Positions 26,392-35,528 of a stretch of DNA of 64,000 bases are shown piece after piece. A program made the position numbers and the translations under genes. The DNA is from Pectobacterium fontis (lineage in GTDB: Bacteria > Pseudomonadota > Gammaproteobacteria > Enterobacterales > Enterobacteriaceae), in assembly GCF_000803215.1 (NCBI RefSeq), contig NZ_JSXC01000034.1, positions 62,001 to 126,000 on the forward strand, in the 5' to 3' direction. The notes under the pieces are model-generated. The model was not told where the DNA came from. It did no database searches and saw only the letters and a program-made list of their open reading frames with translations. Each line of letters begins with the position of its first letter. Within the stretch, counting starts at the first letter, position 1.

Positions 26392-26465
26392 CAGACTTTT
26401 TGGGTTCTCTACCTGCCGATGCCCAAGTGGAGAGGTGGGTAAATTTTGCGCCAATATCAGGGAAT

Positions 26466-26487
26466 ACGGCCAGCTTATGCTGGCCGT
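26466..26487. terminator. Terminator hairpin after the PEP hydrolase-like gene
   Basis: ACGGCCAGC-TTAT-GCTGGCCGT, a perfect 9-bp stem between two convergent genes, with a modest T-rich tail (AGTTTCTT) on the plus strand. Confidence 0.7.
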
Positions 26488-26505
26488 AGTTTCTTGTGGG
26501 AAGGG

Positions 26506-26916
26506 TTAGCGCATTCCTTCAAACGGGTTCCAGCTTTTGCTGTTTCGGGTTTCTTGTAGGTAGTAGGCGTAGTTAACAGTGAGTGACCAAAGAGAGCTAA
26601 AAACAAGGCCGATAGGGGTGTCCATATATTTAGGCAGTGTGGCATCAACCACGACTTCAATAAAAGAAATAATAAAGCTAATAGAAATAACGATGCCTAA
26701 TAGCGTCAGATTTTTTCGCCATAAGCCAAGTACAAAGAAGTAAATTGGGCCAAATAAGAAAGCAATAAAGTTGCCCTGAATTAAAATCCGCTTTAAAAAC
26801 GTGAGATTCTTGAATGCTGCTTTATAAGCGGGCGAGGAAGGCCCGCCAAACGCATCAAAAAATGCGAAGCGGGTTTGCCATTTTTTTGAGTATTGCTTCT
26901 CTGCCGTGTTTTCCAT
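26506..26916 (-). CDS. DUF2628 membrane protein
   Basis: A 136-residue inner-membrane protein. The first 45 residues are soluble (QTRFAFFDAFGGPSSPAYKAA), followed by three hydrophobic segments (about 48-67, 70-90 and 100-120). This matches the DUF2628 family, whose function is unknown. It stands alone, convergent with the PEP hydrolase-like gene. Confidence 0.75.
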   Translation of the reverse strand: MENTAEKQYSKKWQTRFAFFDAFGGPSSPAYKAAFKNLTFLKRILIQGNFIAFLFGPIYFFVLGLWRKNLTLLGIVISISFIISFIEVVVDATLPKYMDTPIGLVFSSLWSLTVNYAYYLQETRNSKSWNPFEGMR

Positions 26917-27367
26917 AACAACTTCCTTGTTTAACGATATGAATAATATTTCGGTGAATAATTTCGGTAGCGATTTTACCGCATGATTTTGTTTGTCGCC
27001 ACTATGGTCTTTTTACGATGCATACATGAGGCATGTTTTTATAATTACATTTTAATAATTTAATTTGTTATTAGTAGCGTGATTATGAATTAATATTGTT
27101 GTCAACGTAGTCGCATTAACGGCAGGTGAGACCGTATTTACGGTTCATTTTTATGAACCAAGCGCACATATTGTAGTAGAAGTACATGCTTGTAATTTTC
27201 GCTAATTCCAACTCTCTTTATTTTGCATGTCCAGAATTTGGACGCGGAAAAAATAACCAGCAGAATCGCGGCAATCAACGGTAAGGGGATCGCGGAGAAA
27301 TGTTTACCTGATAAAGCCGCGCAGCCGGAGTTAACCCGGTCGCGCGGCGTGCTGGGGCGCACATAAA
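26917..27367. other. Interval between mltC and the DUF2628 gene
   Basis: The left half is A+T-rich and should contain the promoter of the DUF2628 gene. A 74-codon GTG-started frame at 27138-27362 has one hydrophobic stretch, but no family is recognised and no ribosome site is seen, so it is not called. Confidence 0.4.
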
Positions 27368-28441
27368 TTAGCGGCGGTAATTTTTCTGTGCCGTGTTCAC
27401 TTTGTACAGGTAGCGGCGTGATTCACCAGACGGGTGCTTCGTCGTCAGCGTTTGGTAGACATCGCTCGGCGACATGTTGTTGATAATGCTGACAGCGCGA
27501 TCCTTATCGCTGGAGAAGACGCGTAATACGCTGCCTGCGCCACCGTTATACGCGGTGATGACGGCGTAGCGTTTCGACGTCGGGTTTTCAATCCCTGCCA
27601 GATAGCTGTTCTTCAGAATCGACAGGTAGGCGGTGCCTGCATCGATGTTCTGTTCTGGATCGAACAGGTAGCTACGGCTCGGCTGGCCCCATTTCCCTTT
27701 CATCTTGAAGACATCGCGCCCGGCGCTGTGTTGTACCACCTGCATCAAGCCCAATGCGTCGGAACGGCTGACGGCGTAAGGGTTGAAGCTGGATTCTGTC
27801 TGCATAATCGCCAGAATCAGCGACTCTTCAATGCCGTAACGCTCAGAAGCTTTACGCACCAGCGGCAGGTATTTATGCGCACGCTTATCCAGGTGGTTCG
27901 GCACAAGCTGGATCGTGACCGACCAGATCACATGCAGGCCGGAGGTGCGTTTTTGTAGGCGGTTCTGGAGCAGATAATCCGCGAAGCTAGCGGCGCGCCC
28001 TTCCCAGCGGATCGGTTGTCCGGTGTTATCCAGCACCTGTCCGTACAGCAGCGGTTCGCGGCTGATCTGAATGTCGTTAGCATCGGAATACAGGTCAGTG
28101 TTCGTGGCGTCATCGCCCATCAGCAGGGTGGTAATGATCGCCTGGCGCAGGCTGGCAACGGAATTGGTCGCCGCAATGGTTTCGATAGTGATTGAACCGG
28201 CATCAAAGTTGATGTGGCTACGTGTTTGGTATTGATCGGTGTATTTAACGTAGTCTTTTGGGCCTGCGATCAGTACTTCATTCATGCCCCAGATATTTTC
28301 AATGTTGTGGGCAAATTGCCCCATCAAAATATCGAAGGCGTTGGTGTCCTTGATAAACTCTTCGTTGTCGGCATTCCCTTTGTTTCCTGAACAGGAAACC
28401 AGCAGTGGTGCAATCACCAGCAGCGCTAACATTTTCTTCAT
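27368..28441 (-). CDS. mltC: Membrane-bound lytic murein transglycosylase C
   Basis: A 357-residue outer-membrane lipoprotein (E. coli MltC has 359). A lipoprotein signal peptide ends at Cys17 (LLVSCSGN). An N-terminal DUF3393-type domain is followed by the SLT lysozyme-like domain with the catalytic Glu in [15 protein letters not shown] and the motif [11 protein letters not shown]. It cleaves glycan strands to 1,6-anhydromuramyl products. It is the last gene of mutY-yggX-mltC, 51 bp after yggX. Confidence 0.95.
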   Translation of the reverse strand: MKKMLALLVIAPLLVSCSGNKGNADNEEFIKDTNAFDILMGQFAHNIENIWGMNEVLIAGPKDYVKYTDQYQTRSHINFDAGSITIETIAATNSVASLRQAIITTLLMGDDATNTDLYSDANDIQISREPLLYGQVLDNTGQPIRWEGRAASFADYLLQNRLQKRTSGLHVIWSVTIQLVPNHLDKRAHKYLPLVRKASERYGIEESLILAIMQTESSFNPYAVSRSDALGLMQVVQHSAGRDVFKMKGKWGQPSRSYLFDPEQNIDAGTAYLSILKNSYLAGIENPTSKRYAVITAYNGGAGSVLRVFSSDKDRAVSIINNMSPSDVYQTLTTKHPSGESRRYLYKVNTAQKNYRR

Positions 28442-28492
28442 ATAACAAGCCGTGTCGGAATAGGGACGTTAGCGGGCCGAAAGCCCGCCATC

Positions 28493-28765
28493 TTAGTGGC
28501 TCGGAGGCGTATAGCCTTCGATGTGAACGTCCTTCCCTTCAAACAGGAACTTGATCATTTCCTGTTCCAGTAACTTACGATCGTCAACATTCATCATGCT
28601 GAGTTTTTTTTCGTTGATCAGCATGGTTTGCTTGGTTTGCCACTGCGCCCAGGCTTCTTTAGAAATTTCGTTATAGATGCGCTTGCCCAGATCGCCGGGG
28701 TAGAGCTGGAAATCCTGCCCGTCGGCGTCGCGTTGTAAAAAGGTACAAAAAATCGTTCTGCTCAT
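28493..28765 (-). CDS. yggX: Probable Fe(2+)-trafficking protein YggX
   Basis: A 90-residue cytosolic protein, the usual length. The N-terminus [19 protein letters not shown] contains the conserved Cys7 linked with protection of Fe-S clusters against oxidation. Its start overlaps the mutY stop by ATGA. In E. coli it is SoxRS-controlled and lies downstream of mutY, whose product is an Fe-S protein. Confidence 0.95.
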   Translation of the reverse strand: MSRTIFCTFLQRDADGQDFQLYPGDLGKRIYNEISKEAWAQWQTKQTMLINEKKLSMMNVDDRKLLEQEMIKFLFEGKDVHIEGYTPPSH

Positions 28766-29868
28766 GCTTCTTCCTCATCAATGGCGCAGGCATTCAAATG
28801 TGTTGACTGCGGGTGAGCCAGCTCCCTCAGCAGACGTTCTACCGGGGCGGCCAGTCCGACAGACGGCGGCTGCGCTAAGTTATACCAGAGACCTGCACCG
28901 TCATCCATGCAGGACCTGTTTTGTGAACGATTGATCTGCGATACGTCCAGCCAGAGCGGAACGATATCCAGATGAAAATGGCTAAATGTGTGGCGGAACG
29001 CGACAAGCTGTTGCAATCCATCAGGATTCAGACCACGTTGTTGCAGCCAGAGTTCCAATTCCTGCCGTTCGCTAAACTGTGGGAAGCAAAATAGCCCGCC
29101 CCACAGCCCCACCGCGGGGCGCTGTTGCAGCCAGACCTGAGAACCCTGTTGCATTAGCAAGAACCAGCCGGTTTTTTCCGGCAGCGTCTGCTTCGGTTTC
29201 TTTCCGGGGTATTGTGCCCAACTGTGGTTGGCGTAGGCCACACAGCCCGTGCTCAGTGGGCATAGCTCGCACTTGGGGCGACTGCGGGTGCAAACCATTG
29301 CGCCGAGATCCATCATGGCCTGATTAAACTGGCTGACGCCTTCGGCTGGCGTGACGTCTTCACTCCGCGTCCACAGTTTCTTCTCGACTTCTTTCTTACC
29401 TGGCCAGCCGTCAACAGCGTAGCAGCGTGCCAGCACGCGCTTCACGTTGCCGTCGAGAATCGGGTAATGCTGGCCGAGAGAGAGCGACAGTACGGCTCCG
29501 GCGGTAGAACGCCCAACGCCTGGCAGCGCTGCCACTTCATCAAAGGTGGTGGGGAATTCGCCGCCGTGGTGTGCCACGATGGTTTGTGCTGCTTTATGCA
29601 GATTGCGCGCACGGGCGTAGTACCCCAGCCCGGTCCATAGATGGAGCACTTCATCCAGCGGTGCTGCCGCCAGCGCGCCCACGTTTGGAAAACGTTCCAT
29701 AAAGCGTTGGAAATAGGGAATAACCGTGGTGACCTGCGTTTGTTGCAACATCACCTCGGATAGCCATACTTTATAGGGCGTTTTCTCAAGCTGCCACGGC
29801 AAGGTTTTACGGCCATAGCGTTGATACCAGTTCAGCACCTGGTGGGCGAACTGCTGCGCTTGCATCAT
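28762..29868 (-). CDS. mutY: Adenine DNA glycosylase
   Basis: A 368-residue base excision repair enzyme that removes A from A:8-oxoG pairs. It has the catalytic Glu in [11 protein letters not shown] (near 38), the helix-hairpin-helix [13 protein letters not shown] with the conserved Asp in ILDGNVKR, the [4Fe-4S] ligands C-x6-C-x2-C-x5-C ([17 protein letters not shown]), and a C-terminal MutT-like domain for 8-oxoG recognition. Two adjacent ATGs could start it. It is divergent from trmB and heads the mutY-yggX-mltC group. Confidence 0.96.
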   Translation of the reverse strand: MMQAQQFAHQVLNWYQRYGRKTLPWQLEKTPYKVWLSEVMLQQTQVTTVIPYFQRFMERFPNVGALAAAPLDEVLHLWTGLGYYARARNLHKAAQTIVAHHGGEFPTTFDEVAALPGVGRSTAGAVLSLSLGQHYPILDGNVKRVLARCYAVDGWPGKKEVEKKLWTRSEDVTPAEGVSQFNQAMMDLGAMVCTRSRPKCELCPLSTGCVAYANHSWAQYPGKKPKQTLPEKTGWFLLMQQGSQVWLQQRPAVGLWGGLFCFPQFSERQELELWLQQRGLNPDGLQQLVAFRHTFSHFHLDIVPLWLDVSQINRSQNRSCMDDGAGLWYNLAQPPSVGLAAPVERLLRELAHPQSTHLNACAIDEEEA

Positions 29869-30033
29869 AAAATGGGATCACTATCCGACAGGTAAAAAGT
29901 TTGACAGCGATTCCAGCACAGAGTGAATGTGCTGTAAACCGGAACTTTCCGAGGCGGTGGGCTTGCTAAACCACGGTATCCTTGCATAATGCGCGTTTCC
30001 TTAACGAAATCGGACAGCAAGTAAGCACTCTTT

Positions 30034-30753
30034 ATGATTAACAACGTCATTTCACCGGAATTTGATGAAAACGGACGCCCGATGCGTCGTATCCGCAGTT
30101 TTGTTCGCCGTCAGGGGCGTTTGACCAATGGGCAACAACTGGCGCTGGATAACTACTGGCCGGTGATGGGCGTGGAATATCAGACCGAGCCGGTTGATTT
30201 TAAATCATTATTTGGTCGTGACGCGCCAGTGGTGTTGGAGATCGGCTTTGGGATGGGCGCCTCGCTGGTGACAATGGCGGCACAGCATCCCGAGCAGAAT
30301 TTCCTCGGTATTGAAGTTCACCTTCCAGGCGTAGGAGCGTGCCTCGCTTCCGCACAGGAGGCGGGCATCAACAATCTGCGTGTGATGTGCCACGACGCGA
30401 TTGAAGTGCTGATGAACATGATCCCCGATGGTTCATTGTCCATGGTGCAACTTTTCTTCCCCGATCCGTGGCACAAAGCCCGCCATAATAAACGCCGCAT
30501 CGTCCAGGTGCCTTTCGTTGAACAGGTACAGAGCAAACTAAAGGTTGGCGGTGTGTTCCATATGGCAACAGATTGGGAACCTTATGCGCAACACATGCTC
30601 GAAGTGATGACGTCTGTTGCCGGGTATCGCAACCTTTCCGATAAGAATGACTACGTTGAGCGGCCGGAGTCCCGCCCGCTGACGAAATTTGAAGCGCGCG
30701 GCCAGCGTTTGGGGCATGGCGTATGGGATCTGATGTTTGAGAGGATAAAATAA
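30034..30753 (+). CDS. trmB: tRNA (guanine-N7-)-methyltransferase
   Basis: A 239-residue SAM-dependent enzyme that makes m7G46 in tRNA variable loops. The SAM site is [12 protein letters not shown] (near 68-79); further motifs are [15 protein letters not shown] (near 145-160) and a C-terminal [16 protein letters not shown]. The length equals that of E. coli TrmB. It is one base from yggL and divergent from mutY. Confidence 0.96.
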   Translation: MINNVISPEFDENGRPMRRIRSFVRRQGRLTNGQQLALDNYWPVMGVEYQTEPVDFKSLFGRDAPVVLEIGFGMGASLVTMAAQHPEQNFLGIEVHLPGVGACLASAQEAGINNLRVMCHDAIEVLMNMIPDGSLSMVQLFFPDPWHKARHNKRRIVQVPFVEQVQSKLKVGGVFHMATDWEPYAQHMLEVMTSVAGYRNLSDKNDYVERPESRPLTKFEARGQRLGHGVWDLMFERIK

Positions 30754-30754
30754 A

Positions 30755-31099
30755 ATGGCACAAGCTCGTAGCCGTCGTTTACGTAAAAAACTTCACATTG
30801 ATGAGTTTCAGGAATTAGGTTTTTCGGTCAGCTTCCGTTTTCCAGAAGGCACTAGCGTGGAAGACATCGATCAACTGATGGATAAGTTCGTCGATGACGT
30901 GATTGAACCACAGGGGCTGGCATTTGAAGGCAGCGGCTATCTGCAATGGGAAGGCCTGATCTGTCTGCAAAAGCTGGGGCACTGTACCGAAGAGCACCGC
31001 CAACTGGTTAGCCGCTGGTTAGAAGAGCAGAAACTGACGGATGTGAAAGTCAGCGACCTGTTCGATATCTGGTGGGATCTGCCGGAAAACCTGCTGTAA
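30755..31099 (+). CDS. yggL: YggL (DUF469) protein
   Basis: A 114-residue cytosolic protein of the DUF469 family, which has been found associated with the 50S ribosomal subunit in E. coli. The N-terminus is basic (ARSRRLRKKLHIDEFQELGF) and the C-terminus contains WWDLPENLL. It follows trmB after one base, so the two are co-transcribed, and is followed by two hairpins. Confidence 0.93.
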   Translation: MAQARSRRLRKKLHIDEFQELGFSVSFRFPEGTSVEDIDQLMDKFVDDVIEPQGLAFEGSGYLQWEGLICLQKLGHCTEEHRQLVSRWLEEQKLTDVKVSDLFDIWWDLPENLL

Positions 31100-31110
31100 T
31101 GTCGATTGAA

Positions 31111-31142
31111 ATCAAAGCGTTTTTTTAAGTAAACGCTTTGAT
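31111..31142 (+). terminator. Hairpins after yggL
   Basis: A perfect 12-bp stem (ATCAAAGCGTTT / AAACGCTTTGAT) with an 8-nt loop lies 11 bp after yggL. A second hairpin GCCTGAGC / GCTCAGGC follows at 31155-31178. Together they probably separate yggL from yggN. Confidence 0.6.
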
Positions 31143-31247
31143 CTAAGCAAAAAGGCCTGAGCGGATGTTGGCTCAGGCATCATTCTCTTCATCAAGGCGT
31201 AGATTGCCGCTCTCCCGCTACTGCCGTTGTTTTCTTCAGGAGAAAAT

Positions 31248-31961
31248 ATGTCGCGTAAAATGACTTTGGGTGTGTTGATGTTGCTGTCCTGGCACGCGCA
31301 GGCGGCCTACCAGTGCAACGTAAATCCGCAGGACGACATCATCATTAGTCCACAGCACGTACAGGTCGTGGGTGCCAGCGGCAATTTACAGCTTTCCCCA
31401 CAGGGCGATATTGTCCGTAACGGAACGCCACTGACTCTTAACGCTGAACAGCGCCAGAAAGCCAAAGCCTATCAGGCAGATTTACGCCAGCAGTTGCCGT
31501 GGATCGATCAGGGCGCGCAGCAGCATCTGGAAAAAGCGCGGGTCGCGCTGGATAACGTGATCGTGCAGGAACTGGGCAGCGACAGCAATGTGCGCAATCG
31601 TCTGACTACGTTGGATAAACAGCTTAAACAGCAGATGAACCGTATTATCGAGCACCGCAGCGATGGCCTGACGTTCCACCATCAGGCGATTAAACAGGTT
31701 GAGCAAGACGGTAAACAGATCGTGCAGCAAAGCATGGGCGGCGTTTTGCAGGATAGCCTGAACGAGATGGGGGTGAAACAGATGTCCAGCGGCGGTAACC
31801 CGTTACAGGCCATGATGGGTAACCTCGGCGGTTTGCAGAAAGCGATTCAGGCCGAGTGGAATAATCAGGAACTGGAGTTCCAACGCTTTGGCAATGACGT
31901 ATGTAGCCGCGTCACATCGTTGGAAAACCAGCGCAAAGATCTGTTGCAGACGCTGAAATAA
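31248..31961 (+). CDS. yggN: DUF2884 periplasmic protein YggN
   Basis: A 237-residue exported protein (E. coli YggN has 239). The signal peptide (MSRKMTLGVLMLLSWHAQA) ends before AYQCN. The start ATG at 31248 follows AGGAGA; an upstream ATG at 31227 is less likely. The mature part is helical and Gln-rich (coiled-coil tendency). Function unknown. It stands alone between hairpins. Confidence 0.9.
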   Translation: MSRKMTLGVLMLLSWHAQAAYQCNVNPQDDIIISPQHVQVVGASGNLQLSPQGDIVRNGTPLTLNAEQRQKAKAYQADLRQQLPWIDQGAQQHLEKARVALDNVIVQELGSDSNVRNRLTTLDKQLKQQMNRIIEHRSDGLTFHHQAIKQVEQDGKQIVQQSMGGVLQDSLNEMGVKQMSSGGNPLQAMMGNLGGLQKAIQAEWNNQELEFQRFGNDVCSRVTSLENQRKDLLQTLK

Positions 31962-31992
31962 TTCTTCAACGTTCTGTACACGCATTAAAAGA

Positions 31993-32013
31993 AAACCGGG
32001 CGATGCCCGGTTT
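31993..32013. terminator. Terminator between yggN and tas
   Basis: AAACCGGGC-GAT-GCCCGGTTT, a perfect 9-bp stem with T-rich tail TTTCTTG on the plus strand and an A/T-rich flank on the other side; it serves the convergent genes. Confidence 0.8.
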
Positions 32014-32019
32014 CTTGCG

Positions 32020-33060
32020 TTATGGTGCTGGGAACGTGAAGCGACGGTGGATCGCTTCTAGCTCATCGAGGATCTCGCCGTCCAGCGTCAGGTTCTGGCT
32101 GTCGAGGTTGATTTGCAACTGTTCCAGCGTGGTCGCACCCAGCAGCGTACTGGCGACGAACGGTTGCTGACGCACAAACGCCAATGCCATCTGCGCTGGA
32201 TTCAGGCCGTGCTTGTGCGCCAGCGCGACATATTCGGCAATGGCTAACTGAGACTGAGTCCCCGTATAGCGGGTGAAACGGCTAAACAGCGTGTTACGTG
32301 CGTTAGCTGGTTTCGCACCATTCAGGTATTTCCCCGTCAGCGTACCGAATGCCAGCGATGAATAGGCGAGGAGTTCAACCCCTTCATGCTGGCTGACCTC
32401 CGCCAAACCGACTTCAAAGCTGCGGTTCAGCAGGCTATAGGGATTCTGGATCGACACGATGCGTGGCAGATCGTGTTTTTCCGCCAGATGCAGATAACGC
32501 ATCACCCCCCACGGGGTTTCGTTGGAAACGCCAACGTAGCGGATCTTACCGGCACGCACCTGCTCATTTAGTGCTTCCAGCGTTTCCAGCAGCGTCACGA
32601 CCGGTTTGTCGTCGGTATATTGATAGTTCAATTTGCCGAAGCAATTAGTCTGGCGCTGTGGCCAATGCAGTTGATAGAGATCGATATAGTCGGTGTTCAG
32701 GCGTTGCAGGCTGGCATCCAGCGCCGCACGAATATTTTTTCTGTCGAGCGCCTGTTGTGGGCGAATACTGTGATCGTTTCCGCGCACAGGGCCGGAGACT
32801 TTACTGGCCACAATCAGTTTTTCACGTCCTCCACGGGATTTCAGCCAGGAACCGATATAGCGCTCAGTTAGCCCCTGCGTTTCCGGGCGTGGAGGAACGG
32901 CATACATTTCTGCTGTGTCAATCAGGTTAACACCTGCGGCAATGGCGTGATCTAACTGGGCATGAGCGTCAGCTTCGCTGTTCTGTTCGCCAAAGGTCAT
33001 CGTACCAAGACCCAGCACGCTCACTTCTAAAGAACTATGGGGAATACGGTGATATTGCAT
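32020..33060 (-). CDS. tas: Aldo-keto reductase Tas
   Basis: A 346-residue NADP(H)-dependent aldo-keto reductase, the same length as E. coli Tas, which can suppress tyrosine auxotrophy. The AKR tetrad is visible: Asp and Tyr in LIDTAEMYAVPP, Lys in IVASKVSGP, and His in QLHWPQR. The TIM barrel is complete. It lies downstream of ygdR, as in E. coli. Confidence 0.93.
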   Translation of the reverse strand: MQYHRIPHSSLEVSVLGLGTMTFGEQNSEADAHAQLDHAIAAGVNLIDTAEMYAVPPRPETQGLTERYIGSWLKSRGGREKLIVASKVSGPVRGNDHSIRPQQALDRKNIRAALDASLQRLNTDYIDLYQLHWPQRQTNCFGKLNYQYTDDKPVVTLLETLEALNEQVRAGKIRYVGVSNETPWGVMRYLHLAEKHDLPRIVSIQNPYSLLNRSFEVGLAEVSQHEGVELLAYSSLAFGTLTGKYLNGAKPANARNTLFSRFTRYTGTQSQLAIAEYVALAHKHGLNPAQMALAFVRQQPFVASTLLGATTLEQLQINLDSQNLTLDGEILDELEAIHRRFTFPAP

Positions 33061-33265
33061 TGCCAGCTTCCTTATGTCTGAAAATAGCAGATGTATTTCC
33101 CGTCATCTCCGCATGATTTGCTGCGATTCCAATGAATTTGGGAAAACACACCTGAATTCGACTATAACCAAGCCGTGGCGAGTGGGGAAGTCTCTTCTGT
33201 TACCCTGGGCAGGATTTTGCAGGAAAGCACTGCCCGATGGAGGACATATCGGGCTAAAGCTGCGG

Positions 33266-33484
33266 TTAGCGCTGCACGATTTGGGAAATTTGGGCGCTGT
33301 TGATTTGTTTCTGATTACCTTGTTCATCGGTATAACTGAGCAGCCCGGTATCGTTATCCAGCACCGGTTTTCCCTGCGTTAAGAGCATTTGCCCCTCTTT
33401 CGTCGCCATCACGTAGTCGCTGGAACAGCCCGTAAGGGTGAATAATAATGCCAGTGTAACTGCCATTTTCATCCGTATTTTCAT
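33266..33484 (-). CDS. ygdR: Small DUF903 lipoprotein YgdR
   Basis: A 72-residue lipoprotein. The signal peptide has a lipobox L-T-G-C (Cys20), and the SH3-like mature part reads [20 protein letters not shown]. It is a paralogue of the lipoprotein gene at 63639. Position between mutH and tas matches E. coli, although ygdQ, which lies there in E. coli, is absent. Confidence 0.92.
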   Translation of the reverse strand: MKIRMKMAVTLALLFTLTGCSSDYVMATKEGQMLLTQGKPVLDNDTGLLSYTDEQGNQKQINSAQISQIVQR

Positions 33485-33593
33485 CGTATTAACCCGTTAA
33501 TAAATGCAAAAACCTAAGGTGAGTCTAGCAAAGGGGCGCGGGGGATAACGTAGGAATAATGGCAAAAATGCGTTTTGAGGGAATAATTTTGTG

Positions 33594-34286
33594 TCACTTA
33601 ACCTGCATAAAGTGGCGAGCCAGGAGCGGCGCGGTAAAGGTTTTTTTCAGGTAGAAGCCGCGCGGTAAGGTCAGAATCGGTTGGCCAAACTCGCCAATCG
33701 CCTCGGTTAATGCCCGGCTATTTGCCGCTTTGGGGCGTAGCTGTAGCACTTCACCCTGTCGGGCGGTGATGTTTTCTACCTGACCAAGCACAATCAGATC
33801 CATCAACTCTTCCCAATCGCAGCGCAACTGTTCCTCTTCCTCTTCATTCGGGCTCCAGATCAGCGGTGTACCAATACGGCGCTCTCCCAGTGGAATGTGT
33901 CGCGAGCCTTCTACCGGAATCCACAGTACCCTGGCGAGCTTGTGCCGTACGTGGCTACTTTCCCACGTCACACCGCTGTTACCTGTTAACGGTGCGACAC
34001 AGACGAAGGTGGTTTCCAGCGGCTTGCCCTGTTCATCAATCGGGATAGTTTTTAGCTCAACGCCGATGTCAGGGAAATCTTGCTCGGGCTTGCTGCCTGC
34101 GCTTGCGCCCAGAAAGCGCTCCAACAAGACACCAATCCAGCCTTTATCCCGTTTCAGATTGGCGGGAAGGGGCAGACGAGCGATGTCTGCTAATTCCGCG
34201 AGATTATAACCCGCGAGAGAGTGCGCGCGTTCCAGCAAAGCCTGCTCATTTGGTGGCGTAGTCGAGTGAACCGTGGGTGAATTCAT
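33594..34286 (-). CDS. mutH: Methyl-directed mismatch repair endonuclease MutH
   Basis: A 230-residue endonuclease (E. coli 229) that nicks the unmethylated strand at hemimethylated GATC after MutS-MutL activation. The catalytic D-x6-E-x-K is at Asp70, Glu77 and Lys79, the same numbers as in E. coli. The ATG at 34286 was chosen to match the family; the frame extends 45 codons upstream into the regulatory region. It is divergent from rppH. Confidence 0.95.
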   Translation of the reverse strand: MNSPTVHSTTPPNEQALLERAHSLAGYNLAELADIARLPLPANLKRDKGWIGVLLERFLGASAGSKPEQDFPDIGVELKTIPIDEQGKPLETTFVCVAPLTGNSGVTWESSHVRHKLARVLWIPVEGSRHIPLGERRIGTPLIWSPNEEEEEQLRCDWEELMDLIVLGQVENITARQGEVLQLRPKAANSRALTEAIGEFGQPILTLPRGFYLKKTFTAPLLARHFMQVK

Positions 34287-34982
34287 AGCGTATAGTCCGA
34301 TATTTTTTCGCTCAAAAAAAATACAATGGATAGAGGATACCGATACACAGCCTATAAGACTGTGGAGAGAAACAATAATAGCATGATTCGTAGTACTTTT
34401 TTTCAGTGTGATGGCGATCACTTAACATCGTTTCACAAACTGTGCACGACTAGCCACCGACAATAAACAGGATCTTACACTAGGTTATCCACAGATTTCT
34501 TGGATAACCCACATAAACATGAATTACTGGTTCGATTTACAGCCTTGACTCCTCGCCTTTTTGCTGTTTTTGCCTATTTATTGCCTGACTTTGAGGTATT
34601 GCCTGTGGATAAAATCGACATAGTGCGATCTTTCGCCAATCTTGCATCGTATGCCATTTGAACAAAAAATAGGGGGGCGTGATTTCAATTAAAATGGTTT
34701 GTAATTTAATGAATAGAAAGCACTATTTTTTAATTTACAGTAGTGTTTTTTCTTCATGAAAAATGAGTTTTACTCACTTCTTCATGGGTTCTGCACAAAG
34801 ATGTCCACAGAAAAAGTGAATAAATTGCGGATTCCAGTCTTCATGTGTTTATAACTTTGATCTTATCTGTGGGTTATCTTAATTTTATTAGTATCACATG
34901 CTTTCTAAGCAGTGGTTTACCACCTGACGGGAGTGTGAAACAATCAGGTTATCTTTGCATTGATGTTTATCGAGGTAGTCCG
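34287..34982. promoter_or_regulatory. mutH-rppH intergenic region with DnaA boxes (DARS2-like)
   Basis: In E. coli the DnaA-reactivating site DARS2 lies between mutH and ygdP (rppH). Here this 700-bp noncoding interval holds two perfect DnaA boxes TTATCCACA, at 34485-34493 (plus) and 34604-34612 (minus), a near match TAACCCACA at 34505-34513, and weaker matches at 34799-34806 (GATGTCCACAG) and 34870-34878 (TGTGGGTTA). DARS sites convert ADP-DnaA to ATP-DnaA and promote initiation. IHF and Fis sites could not be fixed by eye. The promoters of mutH and rppH must also lie here. Confidence 0.65.
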
Positions 34983-35516
34983 GTGATCGATGATGATGGC
35001 TACCGCCCAAACGTAGGTATTGTAATTTGTAATCGGCAGGGGCAGGTGATGTGGGCCCGGCGCTATGGTCAGCATTCATGGCAGTTTCCACAAGGGGGGA
35101 TTAACCCCGGTGAAAGTGCTGAACAGGCAATGTACCGCGAACTGTTTGAAGAGGTCGGGTTAAGAAAAAAGGATGTGCGCGTGTTGGCATCTACCCGCAA
35201 CTGGTTACGCTATAAATTACCGAAGCGTTTGGTGCGTTGGGATACAAAACCGGTCTGTATCGGCCAAAAGCAGAAATGGTTTTTGCTACAGTTAATGTGT
35301 AATGAGTCGGATATCAATATGCAGAGCAGTGGCACGCCAGAGTTTGATGGTTGGCGCTGGGTGAGTTACTGGTATCCGGTACGTCAGGTCGTCTCTTTTA
35401 AGCGGGACGTGTATCGTCGCGTGATGAAAGAATTTATCAGCCCGGTGATCCAGCTCCAGGAGAGTGTTGCGGCGCGGGTGGCGACTCCATCCGGTCCTCG
35501 GCGGAAAAGAGGGTAA
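34983..35516 (+). CDS. rppH: RNA pyrophosphohydrolase
   Basis: A 177-residue Nudix enzyme (E. coli 176) that removes pyrophosphate from 5'-triphosphate mRNA ends and so triggers RNase E decay. The Nudix box G-x5-E-x7-R-E-U-x-E-E-x-G-U is seen as [11 protein letters not shown]...RELFEEVGL. The start is a GTG at 34983 with GAGG 7 bases upstream, which matches the family start ([13 protein letters not shown]); the open frame begins further upstream. It is followed by ptsP after 12 bp, as in E. coli. Confidence 0.95.
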   Translation: MIDDDGYRPNVGIVICNRQGQVMWARRYGQHSWQFPQGGINPGESAEQAMYRELFEEVGLRKKDVRVLASTRNWLRYKLPKRLVRWDTKPVCIGQKQKWFLLQLMCNESDINMQSSGTPEFDGWRWVSYWYPVRQVVSFKRDVYRRVMKEFISPVIQLQESVAARVATPSGPRRKRG

Positions 35517-35528
35517 TTCAGGCACATT

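Noticed and set aside
27138..27362. A 74-codon frame just downstream of mltC with one hydrophobic stretch
   Set aside because: GTG start without ribosome site, no recognised family, and the interval in other enterobacteria is usually noncoding.
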